DNA of 11,257 nt, taken from contig DAOTVZ010000206.1 of NCBI GenBank assembly GCA_034436045.1, positions 1 to 11,257 on the forward strand. Reading direction: 5' to 3'. Origin of the DNA: H111-94 sp034436045. GTDB taxonomy: Bacteria > Chloroflexota > Ktedonobacteria > Ktedonobacterales > Ktedonobacteraceae. The notes under the pieces were generated by a model. It was not told the origin of the DNA and made no database searches. It worked only from the letters and a program-made list of their open reading frames with translations. Position 1 is the stretch's first letter. Each line of letters begins with the position of its first letter. Positions 5,707 through 11,257 of this stretch are shown here, one piece after another. The position numbers were made by a program, and so were the translations under genes.

Positions 5707-7761
5707 TTAAAGTTGCTTTTGTAAACGTAATGCTTCCGTATTATTTGGGCTGCGCTGTAGCGCCTCATTCACCATGCGCCGCGCCTCCGCCTTTTTGTTC
5801 GTTTTGAGATAGCAAGTTGCCATCGCGCTGTAAATGTCGGGTATGTCGGGACTATTCTGCCGGGCCTGTTCCAGGGCGCTGAGCGCGAGCTTCCACTCGC
5901 GGGCCTCCATGTGAGCGCGTCCGAGTTCATACCAACCTTCCCAGAGCGTGGCATCCTGCTGCGTCGCCTGTTGAAGCACGCCAATGGCGGAGCGAGGCTG
6001 TTTCATCCTGATATAAAGACGCCCAAGTGCTATCAGAATTAACGCATGATTGGGATTAATCTTCAATCCATCTAGAAAGTACGCTTCAGCTTCGCGGTTA
6101 TAACCCTGCTCCATCGCCGCCAGGCCGAGCTGATAGTAAATGGCCGGGTCCTGCGGTGCCAGCGCCTGGGCCTTTTTAAAAGCCTCGCTGGCCTTCGCGT
6201 ACAGTCCCAGGTCGCGGTAGCAGAGGCCAAGCTGAAAATGCGCGTCGAGAGCCTCCGGTTTCAGGCGTGTGGCCGCTTCCAATTGCTCTGCCGCCAGCTT
6301 CAGGTTCTCCTGTGCCTGCTTCTTGTCGGTATCCTTGAGCGACTGAGCATACTGGCGATAGGCGCGCCCAAGCTGGTACACGGGGTCATACGCGCTCTGT
6401 CCGTTCTGTGCCAGTTTGAACATGTTGATGGCCTGCACATACTCCTTCTGGCTCAAGTGCTGCAAGCCCTGGCGATAGGCAGTGCCGGCATCGACCGTTG
6501 AGACGGCAGTGGGTTGTGCTGGTCGCGCGAGAATGCTGCCGTTGCTGACCGGGCGCGCCCGAATCGGTTGCGCGGGGCGTGCTTGCAGTGCTGGATTGAC
6601 CGGTCGCGCCTGAATGCCGCTACTCACACGCGCGGGAGCCACGTTCTGCGCACGAGCCTGTGGCGGCACCGTCCTGGCCCCCGGTAAGAGTGGCTGACCA
6701 TCGCGCTTGCAGAACTTAGCGCCGGGTCGATTCTGAAATCCACACTTTGGGCAGACCAGTCCTGTTGCCAGGGCGGGAGCGGGTGCCGGAACGACGACAG
6801 TGGAGTTGGGCGAGAGAGCCGGAACCTGAATCGTTGTGGCAGGCTGACGCGCCGGAATGCTGTTGGGTAGACATTGTTGCAGCGCGACGCGCATGGCCTC
6901 CGCGCTCTGGAAACGCTGTGCCGGATTCTGCTGCATGGCCTTGATGATGACCTGCTCAATCGGGCAGATAATCTTATTACCAACCTGGATCGTGCGCAGG
7001 CGCGGGTTTTTCGCCAGAATGCTACCCTGCGCAGGCGTCTGAATGGGGTCAGGCTCGTAGTTGGTCAGCAGGTGATAGATCGTTGCACCCAGCGAGTAGA
7101 TGTCTGAGCGCGCGTCAGTCTGTACCAGTTGGCCAGGATTCTGCGCGCTGCGCTTCTGACCCGGAGCGGTAATCGACCCCAGATGTTCGGGCGAAGCGTA
7201 GGAGATGGTGCCCAGGTTCTCGGTGTTGGTACGTTTGTTGGGATCAAAGCGGCGTGCAATGCCGAAATCGATCAGGCATGCCTCGCCTTCGGGCGTAATC
7301 ATGATATTGCCCGGCTTCAGATCACGTAGAATAATTGGTGGGTTGCGCGTGTGAATGTAAGTCAGCGCCTCGCAGACCTGCATGGCCCAGTTGATGACCT
7401 GTTCTTCGGGCAGGGGCTTCTGTGCCTGTTCCAGTATCTTCTCCAGCGACTGCCCCGGCACAAAATCCATGACGAAGTAGTAATTGCCGTGATCCTCGAA
7501 AAACAGCTTCAGCGAGGGGATGCGCGGGTGCTTGAGGTCACTCAGCAGAGTGATCTCCTTGCCGAAACGTTCGATAGCGGCCTTGCGCTCCTCGGGGCTA
7601 AGATTAGGGCTGATCAGCAGTTCTTTCACCGCGTAGTACGTGGGCGCGGTGCCTGCGATACCTGCCTGTTCCACCTTATAGACGGTGCCCATGCCTCCTT
7701 CGCCAAGTACCTGCACGATTTTGAATTTTCCATCAAGGACTGTACCTATTGGGAGAGCCAT
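5707..7761 (-). CDS. Ser/Thr protein kinase with zinc knuckle and C-terminal TPRs
   Basis: A 684-residue Hanks-type kinase. The kinase domain (about 10-300) has the glycine loop G20-EGGMG, K46 in YAVKE, E69 in helix C, the catalytic loop ILRDLKPGN (D147, N152; the His of HRD is Leu), D165 in DFG and the SPE motif at 190-192. Next come a Pro/Ala linker, a zinc-ribbon-like knuckle (C337, C340, C351, with D354 where the fourth Cys would be), a stretch of repeated Ala-Arg-Pro units (about 376-416), and TPR repeats from about 425 to the end, at least six. No membrane helix or PASTA domain is present, so it should act in the cytoplasm, with the TPRs as a substrate or partner platform. ATG at 7761 has a GTGGGGA-like weak ribosome site. 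It follows the small PP2C gene by 42 bases, so the two are likely co-transcribed. Activity is expected because Lys, catalytic Asp and DFG are intact. Confidence 0.95.
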   Translation of the reverse strand: MALPIGTVLDGKFKIVQVLGEGGMGTVYKVEQAGIAGTAPTYYAVKELLISPNLSPEERKAAIERFGKEITLLSDLKHPRIPSLKLFFEDHGNYYFVMDFVPGQSLEKILEQAQKPLPEEQVINWAMQVCEALTYIHTRNPPIILRDLKPGNIMITPEGEACLIDFGIARRFDPNKRTNTENLGTISYASPEHLGSITAPGQKRSAQNPGQLVQTDARSDIYSLGATIYHLLTNYEPDPIQTPAQGSILAKNPRLRTIQVGNKIICPIEQVIIKAMQQNPAQRFQSAEAMRVALQQCLPNSIPARQPATTIQVPALSPNSTVVVPAPAPALATGLVCPKCGFQNRPGAKFCKRDGQPLLPGARTVPPQARAQNVAPARVSSGIQARPVNPALQARPAQPIRARPVSNGSILARPAQPTAVSTVDAGTAYRQGLQHLSQKEYVQAINMFKLAQNGQSAYDPVYQLGRAYRQYAQSLKDTDKKQAQENLKLAAEQLEAATRLKPEALDAHFQLGLCYRDLGLYAKASEAFKKAQALAPQDPAIYYQLGLAAMEQGYNREAEAYFLDGLKINPNHALILIALGRLYIRMKQPRSAIGVLQQATQQDATLWEGWYELGRAHMEAREWKLALSALEQARQNSPDIPDIYSAMATCYLKTNKKAEARRMVNEALQRSPNNTEALRLQKQL

Positions 7762-7803
7762 ACGTTCGTCATCCCCACTTTTGTTCTCTTAATGCATATT
7801 CTG

Positions 7804-8691
7804 CTATGCTGCATCGACCTGCACGACGATGGCGGTGATATTATCCTCGCCTCCGTTGGCATTGGCCATCTCGATGAGCCGGTCGCATTTTTGCTGTGGA
7901 CTCTCCGGCCCACTCAGTACTTTCTTGAGATCGTTATCATGCACCATTTCCCACAAACCATCGCAGCAGAGCAGGAGTACATCGCCTGCTTGCAGCGTCT
8001 CTTGAAAGATGTCCACATCGACATTTTTATGGCCCGCGCCCAATGAGCGATAGATGAGGTTGCGCTGCGGATGCGTGTAGACATCCTCCGGCTCAATCTG
8101 TTTGGCCTCCACCAGCCGTGCCACCAGCGAGTGATCGCGCGTCACGGCTCTTAATTTGTCGCCACGTAACAAATACGTGCGACTGTCGCCAACGTTGGCA
8201 ATATATGCCTGATCATTTTGAATCAGAGCCACAGTAACAGTGCAACCGAGGCCACGCGCGGAAGATCTGGTTTCGCCATACTGTAAGATGGCCCTGTTCG
8301 CCTGCTGAACGGCCAGACGCAGTTGCTCCTCCATGATGGCCGAGCGCGACGTCTCGCTGAGCTTATGCGTCGCTTTTGGATCGTTAGCCATCCTGGACAA
8401 TTTGACGGTCGCGTCGGGATCGGTAGCGGTAGAGGAGTCGGCGATGTTTAATTTAATGGTCGGCTGGTCGGTAATGGGTTTCAAAAAGTTACTAAGCATC
8501 GAGCTAATCGTATCAACTGCTAATTTGCTTGCAACTTCACCTGCGCGATACCCGCCCATACCATCGGCGACGATGAAGAGACCATTATCACCATCTTCTA
8601 GTGATTCAATTTGTTGAAAGGCATTGTCCTCATTTTGTTCACGCTGCCTCCCGACATCAGTTTTCATTGCTGCTGTAAGTTTTACATGCAT
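7804..8691 (-). CDS. PP2C-family Ser/Thr protein phosphatase
   Basis: A 295-residue stand-alone PP2C enzyme. Signature residues are present: TDVGRQREQNED with D22, D43-G44 in VADGMGG, NVGDSR at 166-171, D244 in CCDGLWEM and D283-N284 in GGEDN. An insertion at about 68-120 is not part of the core fold and carries three Thr-x-Lys-Leu motifs. The C-terminal half is strikingly like that of the zinc-ribbon PP2C two genes downstream (shared YTHPQR, CCDGLWEM, NANGGEDNI), indicating duplication. I prefer the ATG at 8691 because AGGA (8700-8703) lies eight bases upstream; an ATG at 8706, five codons earlier, has no ribosome site. A clear promoter precedes it, and the kinase gene follows after 42 bases. 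The natural reading is that it reverses phosphorylation by that kinase or resets the kinase itself. Confidence 0.93.
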   Translation of the reverse strand: MHVKLTAAMKTDVGRQREQNEDNAFQQIESLEDGDNGLFIVADGMGGYRAGEVASKLAVDTISSMLSNFLKPITDQPTIKLNIADSSTATDPDATVKLSRMANDPKATHKLSETSRSAIMEEQLRLAVQQANRAILQYGETRSSARGLGCTVTVALIQNDQAYIANVGDSRTYLLRGDKLRAVTRDHSLVARLVEAKQIEPEDVYTHPQRNLIYRSLGAGHKNVDVDIFQETLQAGDVLLLCCDGLWEMVHDNDLKKVLSGPESPQQKCDRLIEMANANGGEDNITAIVVQVDAA

Positions 8692-8750
8692 AGGTACGTT
8701 CCTCATAGTGCAGGAGTTGGAATGTATTCAGGTCACACTTAGCCACGTCT

Positions 8751-8779
8751 ACTATAACATATGGCTGTTTGAAAGACAA
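8751..8779 (-). promoter_or_regulatory. Sigma70-type promoter for the PP2C-kinase genes
   Basis: On the minus strand TTGTCT (8774-8779) and TATAGT (8751-8756) are separated by exactly 17 bases. Transcription would begin near 8744, leaving a leader of roughly 40-55 bases before the PP2C start. It is the best promoter match for the minus-strand signalling cluster and the likely head of its operon. Confidence 0.6.
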
Positions 8780-8985
8780 TCAAAAGCTCTTTTAAGAATG
8801 TGCATCAATTTTTTGCAGCGAGCAGGCCAGCGCAAAAAAATACAACTTATTTTCCTTCAAAATCCTTTCTTCTGTTCTGACATCAGGAAGATCATTCATC
8901 ATCTACTGTGGTACAACCAAGTCATAACTAGCTTAGCTTCGACTGTTTCATAGGCCACGCCATGTCGTCAACGGCAACAAATAGA

Positions 8986-9306
8986 TCAGGGTTCAAGCAG
9001 GCCGAGGCGCAATAGTCTTTTTGTCAGTTCATATATGTCTGCTCTATCACCTTCTCTTCTCAACCCAATAGCAATGACCAGTACCTCTACACGCTTAGCT
9101 TCGACACGATAAATAATGCGATAGCGTTGTCCTACGGCGCGTATACTTCTGAGACCCGATAACTCTCCGGTCAACATCTTTCCTTGTTTCTCAGGCTCGT
9201 CAGCCAGACCCTCCATGCATTCGATAAGACGTCTCCGAATGCGTTGATCTGAAATAGCCAGCAAATGTTTCTTTGCTGGCGGCATAACAACAACCTGCCA
9301 TCTCAT
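8986..9306 (-). CDS. RelE/ParE-family toxin
   Basis: A 106-residue protein with the RelE/ParE layout. It opens with WQVVVMPPAKKHL (strand 1 into helix 1) and has two basic helices (20-36). The core follows the family pattern 'G..L.G.L.GLR.iR.g.yRiiY.v' in MLTGELSGLRSIRAVGQRYR, then the strand VEVLVIAIGLRREGDRADIYE. RelE members cleave mRNA on the ribosome and ParE members poison gyrase; the sequence alone does not decide which, although RRE-x-DRADIYE is similar to the C-terminal part of RelE-like nucleases. The antitoxin gene ends 52 bases upstream, the normal order for a Phd/YefM-RelE pair. ATG at 9306 has AGGA only at a long 13-base distance, so translation may be weak. It appears intact. 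Confidence 0.88.
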   Translation of the reverse strand: MRWQVVVMPPAKKHLLAISDQRIRRRLIECMEGLADEPEKQGKMLTGELSGLRSIRAVGQRYRIIYRVEAKRVEVLVIAIGLRREGDRADIYELTKRLLRLGLLEP

Positions 9307-9358
9307 ACTGCATCACGTATCCTACAAAATGTCTGGCCATTACCAGAGAAACAAAGCT

Positions 9359-9652
9359 TTATAAGCCCAGTTCCTTTTTCACATCTTCCAGAGTTTCACC
9401 TTTGCCCTCAAGGGCCTCTTTAAGACCCAGGCGCAAATCGGCCATCAGTTCCTCGTCACCCAGAATCTCCAGTGTTTCCACTATAGACTCATAGAGTTCC
9501 CAGGGGAGAATTGCCAGCACAGGCTTATTATGACGTGTTACTGCAACAGCACTTACTTGATGTTGTTCTTCCAGTTCCTGGTCAAACATCTCCGGCAGGC
9601 GTGTCAGTTGTTCCCTGGCCTCGACAATTGAAAGCGCATGTTTGATTCCCAT
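9359..9652 (-). CDS. Phd/YefM-family antitoxin
   Basis: A 97-residue protein of the Phd/YefM fold. The N-terminal DNA-binding part reads LSIVEAREQLTRLPEMF (family pattern 's..earenl..l'), followed by SAVAVTRHNKPVLAILPWELYESIVETLEIL, the characteristic 'i.r.gkpvavl...ey..l..tl' segment. The acidic, helical C-terminus (66-97) should wrap and neutralise the RelE/ParE toxin encoded next. I start it at 9652, where GAGGTG (9659-9664) lies six bases upstream, rather than at the far upstream in-frame GTG/ATG codons, which would add some 30 non-family residues and run through the promoter. The promoter contains a palindrome, fitting autorepression by the antitoxin-toxin complex, which is usual in the family. 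Confidence 0.9.
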   Translation of the reverse strand: MGIKHALSIVEAREQLTRLPEMFDQELEEQHQVSAVAVTRHNKPVLAILPWELYESIVETLEILGDEELMADLRLGLKEALEGKGETLEDVKKELGL

Positions 9653-9682
9653 TGCTTGCACCTCAGAAAATGACCTTATTAC

Positions 9683-9698
9683 GTACATATAATTGTAC
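9683..9698. promoter_or_regulatory. GTACA-N6-TGTAC operator-like palindrome
   Basis: A perfect 5-6-5 inverted repeat covers the -10 of the antitoxin promoter. It matches the size and position of operators bound by Phd/YefM-type antitoxins. Outer bases ACGT (9681-9684) and ACGT (9709-9712) may form a second, wider dyad. Binding by this antitoxin is inferred from position. Confidence 0.5.
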
Positions 9699-9720
9699 AT
9701 TAATATGGACGTAAATGCAA
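9692..9720 (-). promoter_or_regulatory. Promoter of the antitoxin-toxin operon
   Basis: On the minus strand TTGCAT (9715-9720) and TACAAT (9692-9697) are spaced by 17 bases, with TG directly before the -10. Transcription would start about 30 bases ahead of the antitoxin start. The -10 lies inside the palindrome at 9683-9698, so a bound repressor would block it. Confidence 0.6.
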
Positions 9721-9734
9721 GGTTCTTGCCTCCC

Positions 9735-9763
9735 TCGACGCTCCCCAAAAAATCTGATATAGT
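9735..9763 (+). promoter_or_regulatory. Extended -10 promoter for gcvT
   Basis: TCGACG (9735-9740, four of six -35 consensus bases) is followed after 17 bases by TATAGT (9758-9763), with TGA immediately before it as an extended -10. Transcription would start near 9770, giving about 70 bases of leader before gcvT. It runs back to back with the antitoxin promoter; their -35 elements are only 14 bases apart. The leader is too short for a glycine riboswitch and none is recognised. Confidence 0.55.
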
Positions 9764-9840
9764 GGACGCAGTATTGCTTTACCGAAACACTCATGCGCGG
9801 GCGAGCAGGCTTGCGCGTTGTCAGGAGATGGGAGCTTGGC

Positions 9841-10962
9841 ATGGCAACAACCGACAAAGCCGTCGTTCACTTAAAACGCACTCCACTCTACCAGCAGCAT
9901 GTGGCGCTGGGCGCACGCATGGTCGAGTTCAGCGGCTGGGAGATGCCCGTCCAGTATAGTGGCATTATAGAGGAACACACGGCGGTGCGCACGCGGGCTG
10001 GTCTGTTCGACGTCAGCCACATGGGCGAGTTTAAGGTCGAGGGGAACGATGCGCTACCCTTCTTGCAGTACCTCGTGCCCAATGATGTCTCAAAACTGGC
10101 CATTCACCAGGCGCTCTATAGCCAGCTCTGCCTGCCCGATGGCGGCGTCATCGACGATCTGCTGATCTATCGCCTGGCGGAACAGCACTATATGCTCGTG
10201 GTGAACGCGGGCAATATCGACAAAGATTTTGCCTGGGTCAAAGAGCAGTCGCGGCGCTTTCCCAACGTCACCGTCATCGATCAGTCCTCTACTACCGCGT
10301 TGCTGGCCCTGCAAGGCCCGGCAGCGCTCAGTATTCTGCAACCCCTCACTGAGACGAACCTGAGCGGTATCCGTTACTATCGCTGCGCAGCGGGCCAGGT
10401 TGCGGGTATCAACTGCCTGATCTCGCGTACCGGTTATACCGGCGAGGATGGCTTTGAACTCTACTGCGCCCCCGCCGACGTCGTGCAACTCTGGCAAACA
10501 TTGCTAGAGGCGGGGAAAGCACATGGCCTTCTGCCCGCCGGATTGGGTGCCCGCGACACGCTACGCTTAGAAGCTGCCATGTGCCTCTACGGTCACGAAC
10601 TCGACGAGCAGACCAACCCTATCGAGGCGCGCCTGGACTGGTCGCTTAAACTGGACAAAGGAGACTTTATCGGACGCGACGCGCTACTCAAGGTACGCGA
10701 GCAGGGGCCACGTCGCCTTTTGATCGGTATCGAGATGGTTGATCGCGGCATCCCGCGCGGCGGCTATGCCCTTTATGACGGCGAACGGCGCATTGGCACG
10801 CTAACAAGTGGCGCGCCCGGCCCCACCGTTGGCAAAAACATCGGCCTGGGTTATGTTGAGGCAGCCTACGCCGTCGTCGGTCAGCCCATCCAGGTCGATA
10901 TTCGCGGCAAACGCGCCGCCGCTCGTATCGTTGCTCTACCATTTTACAAACGTAAAAGGTAA
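9841..10962 (+). CDS. gcvT: Glycine cleavage system T protein (aminomethyltransferase)
   Basis: The T protein takes the aminomethyl group carried on lipoyl-H protein and passes it to tetrahydrofolate, releasing ammonia and giving 5,10-methylene-THF. The 373-residue length is normal for the family. Landmarks: TPLYQQHVALGARMVEFSGWEMPVQY at the N-terminus, VRTRAGLFDVSHMGE (49-63), GGVIDDLLIY (101-110) with the catalytic Asp, VNAGN (121-125), SRTGYTGEDGFELY (195-208), GLGARDTLRLE (234-244), the stretch from YGHELD through IGRDAL (250-281), and GPTVGKNIGLGYVE (327-340). ATG at 9841 has GGGAG six bases upstream; in-frame extension to an ATG at 9793 adds residues foreign to the family. It heads the glycine cleavage operon, with gcvH starting 169 bases later beyond a run of palindromes. 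Expression likely starts from the promoter at 9735-9763. Confidence 0.97.
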   Translation: MATTDKAVVHLKRTPLYQQHVALGARMVEFSGWEMPVQYSGIIEEHTAVRTRAGLFDVSHMGEFKVEGNDALPFLQYLVPNDVSKLAIHQALYSQLCLPDGGVIDDLLIYRLAEQHYMLVVNAGNIDKDFAWVKEQSRRFPNVTVIDQSSTTALLALQGPAALSILQPLTETNLSGIRYYRCAAGQVAGINCLISRTGYTGEDGFELYCAPADVVQLWQTLLEAGKAHGLLPAGLGARDTLRLEAAMCLYGHELDEQTNPIEARLDWSLKLDKGDFIGRDALLKVREQGPRRLLIGIEMVDRGIPRGGYALYDGERRIGTLTSGAPGPTVGKNIGLGYVEAAYAVVGQPIQVDIRGKRAAARIVALPFYKRKR

Positions 10963-10973
10963 TATATTCGTAG

Positions 10974-10993
10974 AGACACGATAAATCGTGTCT
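10974..10993. repeat. Perfect 9-2-9 palindrome in the gcvT-gcvH gap
   Basis: AGACACGAT and ATCGTGTCT flank AA. It has the same 20-base, 9-2-9 design and GAT-NN-ATC core as copy A at 5551-5570, with different outer arms that remain fully complementary. It lies 11 bases after the gcvT stop codon, so in the gcvT transcript it would form a stable stem. Confidence 0.65.
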
Positions 10994-10998
10994 ACCGC

Positions 10999-11010
10999 GC
11001 GATGTATCGC
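10999..11010. repeat. GCGAT-GT-ATCGC palindrome
   Basis: A perfect 5-2-5 inverted repeat five bases beyond the preceding palindrome. It carries the same GAT-NN-ATC core, but pairing stops at a C-C mismatch outside the fifth pair. It is probably a partly decayed member of the same family. Confidence 0.5.
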
Positions 11011-11024
11011 CTATGCACTGTTCA

Positions 11025-11044
11025 GAGCGTGATGAATCACGCCC
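11025..11044. repeat. 9-2-9 palindrome, copy B of the GTGAT type
   Basis: GAGCGTGAT and ATCACGCCC flank GA, with one mismatched pair out of nine. Reverse complemented, it and its flank align with copy A at 5551-5570 over about 25 bases (CC-TAGGGGCGTGATT-ATCACG). That makes this pair the clearest dispersed repeat in the window. Confidence 0.65.
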
Positions 11045-11131
11045 CTATGGCTGGCTGGAAGATTTCATCATCGCGCCTGGACGGGATAAAAATGGTTAGA
11101 CATATAATTTTTAAGAAGGGAGCATTTCGTA

Positions 11132-11257
11132 ATGGCAAACCTGAATCACCCTGACGACCTCAAATACAGCAAAACTGATGAGTGGGTACGTGTCAATGGC
11201 GACGAGGCCACTATCGGTATCACCGACTACGCGCAGGATCAGCTTGGTGACATTGTA
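11132..11257 (+). CDS. gcvH: Glycine cleavage system H protein, N-terminal part
   Basis: The first 42 codons of the lipoyl-carrying H protein, cut by the right edge of the window. It begins MANLNHPDDLKYSKTDEW and continues with GDEATIGITDYAQDQLGDIV, the family's invariant N-terminal region ('y...HeW......vGIT.yAq..LGdiV'). The lipoylated lysine lies beyond the window. H protein shuttles the aminomethyl group from the P protein to GcvT and on to the L protein. ATG is preceded by AAGAAGGGAG (11113-11122) nine bases away. It follows gcvT in the same direction and is probably in the same operon, despite the palindromes between them. Confidence 0.96.
   Translation, partial: MANLNHPDDLKYSKTDEWVRVNGDEATIGITDYAQDQLGDIV

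Noticed and set aside
7351..8046. 231-codon plus-strand frame antisense to the kinase start and the PP2C end
   Set aside because: It spans two well-supported genes on the other strand and has no ribosome site; it is a mirror of their codon bias.
1555..8691. Reading the cluster as part of a type VI secretion system, where kinase, PP2C and FHA genes also occur
   Set aside because: No structural secretion gene is present, and the VWA and zinc-ribbon proteins do not fit that locus type.
8931..9105. 13-base direct repeat GCTTAGCTTCGAC at 8931-8943 and 9093-9105 around the toxin gene end
   Set aside because: About one repeat of this length is expected by chance in a window of this size, and no element boundary is seen.
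9770..9840. Possible glycine riboswitch before gcvT (ACCGAA resembles part of the motif)
   Set aside because: The leader is about 70 bases and lacks the paired helices and conserved G-rich elements of a glycine aptamer.
1..11257. CRISPR array, tRNA, rRNA, insertion sequence or phage genes
   Set aside because: No regularly spaced repeats, no tRNA-like cloverleaf, no transposase or integrase; the palindromes are irregular in spacing and arm sequence.

Overview
The window looks like chromosomal DNA from a Chloroflexota bacterium, most likely a Ktedonobacteria-type soil filament former. This is an inference from gene style: zinc-ribbon-tagged FHA, PP2C and kinase proteins with long Ala/Pro/Gln or acidic linkers, a stand-alone OmpR-type winged helix, gcvT followed by gcvH, and short dispersed palindromes between genes. 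No rRNA or other taxonomic marker is present.

Layout. 1-1351 (+): a two-helix membrane protein (188-469), about 530 bp without a convincing gene, then a small winged-helix DNA-binding protein (1001-1351). A strong hairpin with a tiny ORF lies in the convergent gap (1471-1545). 1555-8691 (-): five genes in one direction, transcribed in the order PP2C phosphatase, Ser/Thr kinase with TPRs, zinc-ribbon PP2C phosphatase, VWA protein, zinc-ribbon FHA protein. 8986-9652 (-): a Phd/YefM antitoxin and a RelE/ParE toxin. 9841 to the right edge (+): gcvT and the start of gcvH, separated by a run of palindromes.

How they work together. The five-gene block reads as one phosphorylation circuit: a kinase to write, two related phosphatases to erase, an FHA protein to read phosphothreonine, and a metal-binding VWA protein as probable scaffold or client. 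The set resembles the TerY-P triads (VWA + PP2C + kinase) known from comparative genomics, extended by an FHA reader and a second phosphatase, and without Ter genes in this window. Most notable is the larger phosphatase: ahead of its PP2C domain it carries what looks like a decayed kinase N-lobe whose glycine loop is gone and into which a zinc ribbon is inserted. A repeated Thr-x-Lys/Arg-Leu motif in the small phosphatase and in the VWA tail is a candidate FHA target.

Between genes there is a set of 20-bp palindromes of 9-2-9 design sharing a GAT-NN-ATC core with different but mutually complementary outer arms. Several promoters can be read with 17-bp spacing: for the small PP2C, the antitoxin and gcvT, plus an extended -10 for the VWA gene flanked by a perfect 8-bp inverted repeat.
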